Origin: Prevotellaceae bacterium UBA1787 | GTDB taxonomy: Bacteria > Bacteroidota > Bacteroidia > Bacteroidales > Bacteroidaceae | DNA length: 5,279 nt | Assembly: GCA_002315195.1 (NCBI GenBank) | Contig: DCGD01000022.1 | Span: forward strand, 14,850-20,128 | Direction: 5' to 3' | Shown here: piece by piece, positions 1-5,279 of the stretch | How the letters are laid out: the number at the start of each line of letters is the position of its first letter | Position numbering within the stretch: the stretch's first letter is position 1 | Position numbers and translations under genes: made by a program | The notes under the pieces: generated by a model | Told to the model about the DNA's origin: nothing | The model's database searches: none | What the model saw: the letters and a program-made list of their open reading frames with translations, nothing else

Positions 1-1
1 T

Positions 2-478
2 GACTTGGACTCGGTCACCGTGTTTAGTATTCCCGAAGTGTTGGATACTTTGCGTGCGGTATATACAGAACCTTTGTGTCTGACAAACCTGTCGTCAACT
101 ACGGAAAAAACCTTGCGCCTGCAGCCTGTCAGGGGTGCTAAAATCGAACCTTCGGAAGTGAAGGTGACCATCACCGTTGACCAAATGACTGAAAAAAGAG
201 TAGAGATACCCGTGTTAGGGGTGAATTTCCCCGCAACGAAAACATTGAGAACATTTCCTTCAAAGGTCGTGATTTCTTTTCAAGTCGGGATGAGCCAATA
301 TAGGGACATTACATCCGATGATTTTGTCCTTGTCTTGAATTACGAGGATTTGCTGTCCAAAACGGATGCTACCGTCAAACTGTCTCTAAAATCCATACCG
401 AATGGTGCTTCCAATGTCCGTATTGTTCCCGAAACCGTAGAGTTTTTGATTGAAGATGCCATCAACTCAAACAATTAG
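2..478 (+). CDS. YbbR-like domain protein, 3' part (5' end outside the window)
   Basis: The reading frame is open from the left edge and ends at TAG 476-478, so the true start lies outside the window. The TTG at base 5 is just an internal codon. The visible ~159 residues hold two consecutive beta-rich stretches in the YbbR pattern. The first runs from VTVFSIPEVLDTL through a YTEP/LTNLS segment to SEVKVTITV. The second runs from EKRVEIPVLGVNFP through LRTFPSKVVISFQVG to the closing VRIVPETVEFLIED. The wording closely resembles the C-terminal half of Bacteroidota YbbR-like proteins as I remember them. In Firmicutes, YbbR proteins (CdaR) regulate the diadenylate cyclase CdaA. In Bacteroidota the role is not settled, and no cdaA is visible here. 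The protein is presumably membrane-anchored by an N-terminal segment outside this window (inference). Its 3' end overlaps coaE by 23 bases, pointing to co-transcription. Confidence 0.9.
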   Translation, partial: DLDSVTVFSIPEVLDTLRAVYTEPLCLTNLSSTTEKTLRLQPVRGAKIEPSEVKVTITVDQMTEKRVEIPVLGVNFPATKTLRTFPSKVVISFQVGMSQYRDITSDDFVLVLNYEDLLSKTDATVKLSLKSIPNGASNVRIVPETVEFLIEDAINSNN

Positions 479-1061
479 CGTAGGTGTTACCGGTGGCATC
501 GGAAGTGGAAAGAGTTATGTCTGCCACATTCTGCGGGAAATGGGTCATCCCGTATTCAACACGGACGAAGAAGCCCGGCGACTAATGACAACGGATGCGG
601 CGTTGATTGGAAATTTGAGCGATTTGGTGGGAAATCCTGTTTTAGACGGTGTTGGGAATTTACGAAAGTCGCTTCTTTCGGAATACATACGTTCCAGCAA
701 AGCAAATGCCCAACGGATAAATGCCTTGGTTCATCCTGAGGTTCGCCGTTCCATGCATGAATGGGTGAAAATACAATCCGTTCCGGTTGCCTTCATTGAA
801 TGTGCTCTTTTGTTTGAAACAAATTTTGACAAAGATGTGGACTATGTCATGTTGGTTTCAGCACCTATGCCTCTTCGCATTGAACGCGTAATGAAACGTG
901 ATGGAAAATCGTACGAAGAGGTGTGTCAGTGGATATCCATGCAAATGGATGAAACGGAAAAAGAAAAGCGTGCGCATTTTGTAATAGTGAATGGTATAGG
1001 GAATGATTTGATTGGACAATTGCATAAAGTAATACGGGCAATTCACGATGAAAGTTTTTAG
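456..1061 (+). CDS. coaE: dephospho-CoA kinase
   Basis: It catalyses the last step of coenzyme A synthesis in the cytoplasm, ATP-dependent phosphorylation of the 3'-hydroxyl of dephospho-CoA. From the ATG at 456 the protein has 201 residues, the usual length for the family. Visible motifs, in order: the Walker A loop GGIGSGKS (13-20); FNTDEEAR, with the conserved aspartate at 37; HPEVR (93-97); ALLFET, matching the family's LLFE element (119-121); and an arginine-rich lid-like stretch, RIERVMKRDG (141-150). The end of the protein has the family-like pattern of glutamine/lysine-rich helix, then HFVIVNG (174-180). A TTG two codons upstream (450) is also in frame, but ATG 456 is the better start and places only MPSTQTI before the first beta strand. 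The gene starts inside the preceding YbbR gene, in another frame, which suggests translational coupling. All key motifs are intact. Confidence 0.96.
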   Translation: MPSTQTISVGVTGGIGSGKSYVCHILREMGHPVFNTDEEARRLMTTDAALIGNLSDLVGNPVLDGVGNLRKSLLSEYIRSSKANAQRINALVHPEVRRSMHEWVKIQSVPVAFIECALLFETNFDKDVDYVMLVSAPMPLRIERVMKRDGKSYEEVCQWISMQMDETEKEKRAHFVIVNGIGNDLIGQLHKVIRAIHDESF

Positions 1062-1247
1062 AACCTTTCCGTCAATTGTCATTCATGAATTCAATTGTTT
1101 GTCTAAGCGGTAGAAATCCAATCGAAGACAATTCGTTCAAGCGTCTTTGATGATAAATGATGTAACGATTGAAATTCTTCCTCTTCTCATGTTTCCATTC
1201 CATCAAAAAAACTTATCTTTGCGTTCAAAATAAAATAAGTAAGCATA
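1062..1247. other. 186-base AT-rich intergenic gap between coaE and the DUF5606 gene
   Basis: I find no credible ORF or RNA gene here. The left part has short self-complementary pieces: CAATTG at 1073-1078 and again at 1092-1097, with the palindrome ATTCATGAAT (1081-1090) between them. AATTGTC (1074-1080) can also pair with GACAATT (1127-1133). None is GC-rich or followed by a T run, so I do not call a terminator. The right end carries the promoter-like site listed separately. Confidence 0.6.
1192..1221 (+). promoter_or_regulatory. Candidate Bacteroidota-type promoter for the DUF5606 gene
   Basis: TATCTTTG at 1214-1221 is an exact match to the Bacteroidota -7 element TAnnTTTG. About 18 bases upstream, TTTC at 1192-1195 is a one-mismatch candidate for the TTTG -33 element. 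A transcript starting a few bases after 1221 would have a leader of about 20 A-rich bases before the ATG at 1248. The -7 match is directly visible. The -33 element is weak, and its spacing is slightly shorter than the usual 19-21. Confidence 0.55.
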
Positions 1248-1694
1248 ATGAAGCAGAACATACTCGCAATTTCCGGTAAGCCAGGACTTTACCTATTGAT
1301 TTCACAAGGGAGAAACACACTTGTAGTAGAATCGGTTGATGCTTTCAAAAAGCGTCATTCCGTAGGTTTGCGCGACAGAGTGACTTCTGTCAACGACATT
1401 TCGATATACACGGATGACGAAGACGTACCCCTCTTGAACGTATTCAAGAAAATGTATGAAAAAGAGGAGGGTAGAGTTGTTGAAATGGAAGTCAAAAAGG
1501 CATCCAAAGAACAATTGGTTGAATATTTGGCAACCGTATTGCCCAATTTCGACCGTGACCGCGTATATCCGAACGACATGAGAAAAATCATTCTTTGGTA
1601 CAACATATTGGTTCAAAACGGATATACGGATTTTGAATTGCCAAAGGAAGAGGAAACGTCCGCTGAAGAAACGGAAGCGTCAGCCGCTGAATAG
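1248..1694 (+). CDS. DUF5606 family protein
   Basis: This 148-residue protein has no signal peptide or membrane segment, so it is probably cytoplasmic. It opens with NILAISGKPGLYLLIS and a following NTLVVES, which resembles the N-terminal domain I know as DUF5606, a small Bacteroidota-specific family of unknown function. Next come RHSVGLRDRVTSVNDISIYT (residues 36-55), a helical charged middle with KKMYEKEEGR, and a second block (about 90-129) with VLPNFDRDRVYPNDMRKIILWYNIL that looks like a small helical module. The last ~18 residues are an acidic, Glu/Ala/Ser/Thr-rich tail, probably disordered. The ATG at 1248 follows an A-rich leader and a promoter-like site. The 186-base gap separates it from coaE, so it may be its own transcription unit. 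No biochemical function can be assigned. Confidence 0.88.
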   Translation: MKQNILAISGKPGLYLLISQGRNTLVVESVDAFKKRHSVGLRDRVTSVNDISIYTDDEDVPLLNVFKKMYEKEEGRVVEMEVKKASKEQLVEYLATVLPNFDRDRVYPNDMRKIILWYNILVQNGYTDFELPKEEETSAEETEASAAE

Positions 1695-1705
1695 AGACAT
1701 GGCGC

Positions 1706-1728
1706 TCATTGGCATTGGAAACCAATGA
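1706..1728. repeat. Small hairpin with duplicated CATTGG arm after the DUF5606 gene
   Basis: TCATTGG (1706-1712) is perfectly complementary to CCAATGA (1722-1728), with a 9-base loop. The loop itself contains a second CATTGG (1713-1718) that can pair with the same CCAATG across an AAA loop, so two exclusive hairpins compete for one right arm. It lies 12 bases past the DUF5606 stop. No T run follows on the + strand (the next bases are CAATAGAGAATC), so it is at best a weak terminator or a transcript 3'-end stabiliser. Confidence 0.4.
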
Positions 1729-1820
1729 CAATAGAGAATCAAAAAATCTGAGATAGGATGAAACATTGTGACGGTATGTGTAGTTCTATCTCTTTTTCAT
1801 ACAGCGTAAAAAAGAAAAAG

Positions 1821-2780
1821 ATGAATGTATCTATACTTTTTCGCACATTATCCTTGATGTGTTGTTTCTGTCTTTTCGTGAGTACATCTTCTTTTGGTAA
1901 GTCATGGGAAGCCATAAGCGATTTGGATTTTTCAGACGGTTTGTTGCTTTCTCCGCTTCATCCCGCAGATGTCGCCAAACGAGGAGGTTGGCCGAAGGCT
2001 TCCCTGAAAATATTGCAATTCACGGATAGCAGCAAAGAACCGTCTTGGCATTTATGTCAATGGCATTCGCGTCATTCCCTGGCAAGTGCGCCCCGACAAG
2101 AATCGGATGGAGCGGTGAGTTACGAAAACGCAGCCAAGAGCGTGAAACGTTGGAAAAATGGTCAGATACGGTTGGAATTAAACGCCAGTCAGGAGTATGA
2201 CCATCCTCGCAAGCAAAACGAAATGTGGCCCCATTTGCTTATCGAACAGGATTTCGTAAAACACCCTAACGTAGGACGTTCAGCAAAACTGAGGCTTCGT
2301 ATGTCGCTGCGCTTGGAAAAAGAAGAAAACTGCATGAAGAAGGAAGAGTTTGACGTTGGTCTCCATTCCGCACAATGTCCCCTTTATTTTGTTGTGCGCA
2401 ATGTGAGCAGGGCCTCCAAAGATTACGGTCATTTTATTTGGTTCGGCATTCACGGCTATGATTTTCGGGAACATCAGATGAGAACAAAAGAAATAATCTC
2501 ATGGGATGTCGCGTCAAACACCTATATCTATGTCGCCCCGCAAATGGACATGTGGGGCAATGTGGCCCTCCAGGACAACCAATGGCATCGGGTGGATGTG
2601 GATATCCGCCCTTACATTGTCGTTGCTTTGGCAAAGATGCAGGAAAAGGGCTTCTTTAAGCAAACGAAATTGGAAGACTTGGAAATCACGGGGATGAATT
2701 TTGGTTGGGAAGTTCCGGGGACATTGAATGCCGCCGTCAGTTTGAAAGGACTCAGTTTAAAGGTAAAAGATAAAAAATAA
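1821..2780 (+). CDS. Exported protein of unknown function, predicted beta-rich
   Basis: I do not recognise a named family. An in-frame ATG exists at 1758, but ATG 1821 is preferred: it follows an A-rich leader and places a signal-peptide-like stretch at the very N-terminus. That stretch is MNVSILFRTL, then a hydrophobic core with SLMCCFCLFV (11-20), then a likely cleavage region near STSSFGKS (21-28). The mature part (about 292 of 319 residues) is rich in Trp, Tyr, His and alternating beta-type segments, with no further membrane helix. Distinctive stretches are WHLCQWHSRHSLASAPR (76-92), LNASQEYDHPR (120-130), WPHLLIEQDF (136-145), HSAQCPLYFVV (182-192), IWFGIHGYDFR (206-216), WHRVDVDIRPY (255-265) and ITGMNFGWEVPGT (289-301). 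I have a recollection of similar uncharacterised secreted Bacteroidales proteins. A lectin-like beta sandwich is a guess from composition only. Its stop is 6 bases before the DAHP synthase gene, so co-transcription is likely. Confidence 0.8.
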   Translation: MNVSILFRTLSLMCCFCLFVSTSSFGKSWEAISDLDFSDGLLLSPLHPADVAKRGGWPKASLKILQFTDSSKEPSWHLCQWHSRHSLASAPRQESDGAVSYENAAKSVKRWKNGQIRLELNASQEYDHPRKQNEMWPHLLIEQDFVKHPNVGRSAKLRLRMSLRLEKEENCMKKEEFDVGLHSAQCPLYFVVRNVSRASKDYGHFIWFGIHGYDFREHQMRTKEIISWDVASNTYIYVAPQMDMWGNVALQDNQWHRVDVDIRPYIVVALAKMQEKGFFKQTKLEDLEITGMNFGWEVPGTLNAAVSLKGLSLKVKDKK

Positions 2781-2786
2781 ACACGC

Positions 2787-3872
2787 ATGTCCGAACTTGA
2801 CTTACAGAAATTCGCTTTGTCTGGAGTCCATGCAGCGCGGCCTCTTGTCATAGCCGGTCCATGCAGTGCGGAAACTGAAGCACAGGTCATGGACACAGCC
2901 GCCCAACTGCATGAAAGCGGTGTTCAGATATTTCGCGCAGGTGTATGGAAACCACGGACAAAGCCCGGAGGATTTGAGGGGCAGGGAGAGAAAGCGCTTC
3001 CTTGGTTGAAGCGTGTCAAACAAGAGTTGGGCATGCTGATTTGCACGGAAGTGGCAACGGCCAAACACGTGGAACTGGCTTTGAAAGAAGATGTTGACAT
3101 TCTGTGGCTTGGGGCGCGTACCACGGTCAATCCTTTTGCCGTTCAGGAAATTGCGGACGCACTGCGCGGTGTGGACATACCCATATTGTATAAGAACCCG
3201 GTAAATCCCGATCTTGAACTATGGATTGGAGGCATGCAGCGCATCAACCGTTCGGGTGTTCGTCGCATGGCTGCCATTCATCGCGGCTTTACATCCTATC
3301 ATAAAAGCGTATATCGAAACATGCCCCTTTGGAATATGCCCATTGAGTTGAGAAGGCGGATTCCCGATTTGCCGATATTCTGCGACCCAAGTCACATTGG
3401 AGGAAACCGAAACTTCATCGGCCCGCTTGCGCAGCAGGCAATGGATTTGGGTTTTGATGGATTGATAGTAGAAAGCCATTGTCGTCCGGAGGGGGCGTGG
3501 AGTGACGCATCCCAACAGGTAACTCCATGCGAGCTGAATACCATTCTTCGGTCATTGGTAATCCGCGATACCAGGGATTTGGCGGAAAGTCTATCGGAAA
3601 TGCGTCAGGATATAGACGTGTTGGATAACAAACTGATGGAGATTCTTTCTCATAGGATGCGCATTTGCAGGGAAATAGCCGAGTACAAAAAGCAGCACAA
3701 CATAGCGGTCATGCAACCCATTCGATACAGTGAAATCCTTTCGGTCAGAGAGGCGCAGGGAGCGTCCTGCCTGTTGAGCGCGGACTGTGTGAAAAGGGTT
3801 TTTGAGGCCATCCATTCGGAGAGCATCCGGCAACAGATGGACATCATCAACGAAAGGCATAAGGTACAATAG
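2787..3872 (+). CDS. Bifunctional 3-deoxy-7-phosphoheptulonate (DAHP) synthase / chorismate mutase (AroQ type)
   Basis: The N-terminal part (about 1-260) is a DAHP synthase of the short type (I-beta), condensing phosphoenolpyruvate with erythrose-4-phosphate as the first shikimate-pathway step. Visible motifs are IAGPCSAET (22-30), RAGVWKPRTKPGGFEG (50-65), WLGARTT (107-113), LYKNPVNPD (134-142), CDPSHIGGNR (199-208), LIVESHCRPEG (226-236) and WSDASQQVTP (238-247). Cys26, His203, Glu229 and Asp240 match the metal ligands Cys61, His268, Glu302 and Asp326 of E. coli AroG. The C-terminal part (about 265-355) is an all-helical AroQ chorismate mutase making prephenate. Arg273, Arg290, Lys301, Ser346 and Gln350 fall at the spacing of E. 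coli Arg11, Arg28, Lys39, Ser84 and Gln88. There is no N-terminal ACT or ferredoxin-like regulatory domain. In the same architecture from Prevotella nigrescens the mutase domain mediates prephenate feedback. ATG 2787 starts 6 bases after the preceding gene. Confidence 0.96.
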   Translation: MSELDLQKFALSGVHAARPLVIAGPCSAETEAQVMDTAAQLHESGVQIFRAGVWKPRTKPGGFEGQGEKALPWLKRVKQELGMLICTEVATAKHVELALKEDVDILWLGARTTVNPFAVQEIADALRGVDIPILYKNPVNPDLELWIGGMQRINRSGVRRMAAIHRGFTSYHKSVYRNMPLWNMPIELRRRIPDLPIFCDPSHIGGNRNFIGPLAQQAMDLGFDGLIVESHCRPEGAWSDASQQVTPCELNTILRSLVIRDTRDLAESLSEMRQDIDVLDNKLMEILSHRMRICREIAEYKKQHNIAVMQPIRYSEILSVREAQGASCLLSADCVKRVFEAIHSESIRQQMDIINERHKVQ

Positions 3873-3874
3873 CA

Positions 3875-4903
3875 ATGTTACATTTTGACAGTGATTATCT
3901 CCAGACGGCGCATCCCTTGATATTGGAGCGCATCTTCAAGTCTCAGGGGCGATGTTTTGAAGGTTATGGCATGGATGCCGTCTGTGCAAGTGCCATTGAG
4001 AAGATACGCAAGGCGTGTCGGTTGCCCGAAGCGGAAATTTATTTTCTCATGGGCGGCACACAAACCAATGCTGTCTGCATAGACGCGCTCATTCCTTCTT
4101 ATCAAGGCGTGCTATGTGCCGACACGGCTCACATACAAGTGCACGAAGCAGGTGCGATAGAGGCGACAGGGCACAAGGTGTTGATGCTGCCCGGACACAA
4201 CGGAAAAATCTCCGCCGAAGCGGTCTTTGACCATGTGGAGCGGTTTTATGCCGATGTCAACTGGGAACACGAAGTGATGCCGGGAATGGTGTACATAACG
4301 CACCCGACGGAATACGGCACGCTTTATTCCTTGGCGGAACTGCAGGCGTTAAGCAGGGTGTGCAAAGAGAAAAAACTGCGTCTTTATCTTGACGGCGCCC
4401 GTTTGGGATATGGTTTGGCTTCCAGTCGCACCGATGTAACTCTGCCCGACATAGCCCATTTGACCGATGCTTTTTATATAGGCGGAACCAAAGTCGGCGC
4501 CATGATGGGCGAAGCCCTCGTGTTTACGAAACAAGGAACCGTGAGTCATTTCTTGACGCAGATGAAGCGTCACAATGCTTTGTTGGCGAAAGGTTGGCTT
4601 TTGGGAATGCAGTTCGACGTGTTGTTTACCGACAATCTATATTTGGAAATTTCGCGTCAGGCCATTCAGTTGGCGGAGTACTTGCGCGATGGTCTGCTGA
4701 AGAAGGGATTTGAACTCTATATTGACTCTCCAACCAATCAGCAGTTTATTGTTTGTTCTCATGAACAGTTGCGGAATCTCAGGGAACATACCACTTTTGG
4801 TTTTTGGGAACACTTGCCCGATGGTCGTGTCGTAGTGCGTCTGGCGACTTCCTGGGCAACGCAAAAAGAAGACGTTGACCAACTTTTGGAAGCGTTAACC
4901 TAA
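3875..4903 (+). CDS. Threonine aldolase family protein (low-specificity, PLP-dependent)
   Basis: This is a 342-residue fold-type I PLP enzyme, close to the family's usual length. The family reversibly splits threonine/allo-threonine into glycine and acetaldehyde. The phosphate-binding region is LMGGTQTNAV (58-67). CADTAHIQVHEAGAIE (81-96) puts His86 where E. coli LtaE has the PLP-stacking His83. LYLDGARLGYG (170-180) supplies Asp173, which pairs with the pyridine nitrogen, and Arg176. FYIGGTKVGAMMGE (200-213) carries the PLP Schiff-base Lys206. VRLATSW (321-327) offers Arg322 as the likely substrate-carboxylate ligand. The GGTK active site and the SPTNQQF and TSWAT segments belong to the branch common in Bacteroidota, which is distant from E. 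coli LtaE, so the preferred substrate (threonine, allo-threonine, phenylserine or another beta-hydroxy amino acid) is uncertain. The ATG is 2 bases after the DAHP synthase stop, with AAGG at 3861-3864 as a weak ribosome site, so coupling to the upstream gene is likely. Confidence 0.92.
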   Translation: MLHFDSDYLQTAHPLILERIFKSQGRCFEGYGMDAVCASAIEKIRKACRLPEAEIYFLMGGTQTNAVCIDALIPSYQGVLCADTAHIQVHEAGAIEATGHKVLMLPGHNGKISAEAVFDHVERFYADVNWEHEVMPGMVYITHPTEYGTLYSLAELQALSRVCKEKKLRLYLDGARLGYGLASSRTDVTLPDIAHLTDAFYIGGTKVGAMMGEALVFTKQGTVSHFLTQMKRHNALLAKGWLLGMQFDVLFTDNLYLEISRQAIQLAEYLRDGLLKKGFELYIDSPTNQQFIVCSHEQLRNLREHTTFGFWEHLPDGRVVVRLATSWATQKEDVDQLLEALT

Positions 4904-4917
4904 GGTGCTTATCTTTA
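4885..4917 (+). promoter_or_regulatory. Candidate Bacteroidota-type promoter for the last gene
   Basis: TTTG at 4885-4888 (inside the 3' end of the aldolase gene) and TATCTTTA at 4910-4917 form a -33/-7 pair separated by 21 bases. The -7 box deviates from TAnnTTTG only in the last base. CTTATCTTT is the same nine-base string found at the candidate promoter before the DUF5606 gene. A start site shortly after 4917 would leave a leader of about 10 bases to ATG 4934, or about 20 to ATG 4946. Confidence 0.4.
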
Positions 4918-4933
4918 TGGCAGGCTTTTGTTG

Positions 4934-5279
4934 ATGGGTCTATTGATGGCGGAACGCATAAAAAAGTGTATTTTCATGATTGCGTGCTTGTTTCAAGTTG
5001 TTGGAACTTGCGCAAAATCGACTTGTCAGGTTTATTTTACAGTGAAACACAAATGGACCAACAAAAATTTCAAGAGGTCGGAAGTCAAGGTCCGTTTGTG
5101 CGGTGTGAATGGCATTGAGGTGGATTCGGTTGTGTCGGAATATGACGATGAAACCTTTTATTTCTCCATACCCAAAGAAGGAGGCTGTTATGTCTTGACG
5201 GCCCGAAAGGAAAACATGCTGCCGTTTTGCGATACGCTGAAAATAAAACGTTTTCACCGCAATGAGCAATATAGGGAAT
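4934..5279 (+). CDS. Exported protein, 5' part only (runs off the right edge)
   Basis: The frame is open from the aldolase stop to the window end. The first ATG is at 4934, and a second in-frame ATG at 4946 gives a tighter signal peptide: MAERIKK, then a hydrophobic core CIFMIACLFQVVG, then TCA/KS as a likely signal peptidase I site. The VGTC string is a poor lipobox because Thr precedes the Cys. The exported part seen so far (~90 residues) is a run of beta strands: QVYFTVKHKWTN, EVKVRLCGVNGIEVDSVVSE, ETFYFSIPKEGGCYVLTARK, then CDTLKIKRF. The sequence 'modification of a value, then DSVV, then FYFSIP, then Y-LTA' resembles the carboxypeptidase-regulatory-like/transthyretin-like domain that begins many Bacteroidota outer-membrane proteins, so it may be the start of a larger surface protein. 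That family call is inference. An opposing minus-strand ORF over 4940-5269 is its shadow. Confidence 0.75.
   Translation, partial: MGLLMAERIKKCIFMIACLFQVVGTCAKSTCQVYFTVKHKWTNKNFKRSEVKVRLCGVNGIEVDSVVSEYDDETFYFSIPKEGGCYVLTARKENMLPFCDTLKIKRFHRNEQYRE

Noticed and set aside
450..455. TTG 450 as the coaE start
   Set aside because: It adds only two residues. An ATG two codons later matches the usual dephospho-CoA kinase N-terminus.
1781..1800. Promoter before the exported-protein gene
   Set aside because: TATCTCTTT resembles TAnnTTTG only with two mismatches, and no TTTG lies at the right distance, so I did not list it.
1758..1820. Upstream ATG 1758 as the start of the exported protein
   Set aside because: It would add 21 residues ending in KKKK before the signal peptide, and its AGG touches the ATG with no spacing. 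ATG 1821 has an A-rich leader and a proper signal-peptide start.
1821..1913. Lipoprotein signal in the exported protein (Cys-rich MCCFC core)
   Set aside because: The cysteines lie inside the hydrophobic core and not after a lipobox such as L-x-G-C. A signal peptidase I site fits better.
3219..3515. Long minus-strand frames opposite the DAHP synthase and aldolase genes
   Set aside because: They are antisense shadows of strongly supported enzymes and show no domain or start-signal support of their own.
4901..4936. Programmed stop-codon read-through linking the aldolase to the next gene
   Set aside because: The two genes share a frame with just one TAA between them. However, the aldolase is full length and the next gene has its own signal peptide, so a fusion makes no sense; the shared frame is chance.
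4940..5269. Minus-strand ORF of 109 codons
   Set aside because: It lies opposite a + strand frame that has a signal peptide, a promoter-like site and beta-domain patterning. Its own protein shows no recognisable motif.

Overview
The window looks like a piece of a Bacteroidales (Bacteroidota) chromosome. A YbbR-like gene is followed by coaE and then a DUF5606 gene, an order I associate with Bacteroides/Prevotella-type genomes. Clear Shine-Dalgarno sites are scarce and A-rich leaders are common. Two intergenic sites resemble the Bacteroidota -7 promoter box (TAnnTTTG), and the DAHP synthase is the type with a C-terminal chorismate mutase. I cannot name a genus. All genes I can support lie on the + strand.

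Layout: (1) 2-478 is the 3' part of a YbbR-like envelope protein gene, entering from the left edge. (2) 456-1061 is coaE (dephospho-CoA kinase), overlapping the YbbR gene by 23 bases. (3) 1062-1247 is an intergenic gap with a promoter-like site close to its right end. (4) 1248-1694 is a DUF5606 protein. (5) 1695-1820 is a short gap with a small hairpin. (6) 1821-2780 is an unrecognised exported protein. (7) 2787-3872 is a bifunctional DAHP synthase/chorismate mutase. (8) 3875-4903 is a threonine-aldolase-family PLP enzyme. (9) From about 4934 to the right edge is the 5' part of an exported protein, open to the end of the window and preceded by a promoter-like site.

How the genes relate: ybbR and coaE are probably translationally coupled housekeeping genes. 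DUF5606 appears to have its own promoter. The exported protein, DAHP synthase/mutase and threonine aldolase are separated by only 6 and 2 bases and are probably one transcript. The DAHP synthase half commits erythrose-4-phosphate and phosphoenolpyruvate to the shikimate pathway, while the mutase half turns its end product chorismate into prephenate. The aldolase would supply or drain glycine/threonine. Why an exported protein heads this unit is not explained.

I see no mobile element, CRISPR array, tRNA/rRNA, phage or defence module, and no convincing new system. The two poorly characterised exported proteins and the unusual grouping around the DAHP synthase are the parts most worth a second look.
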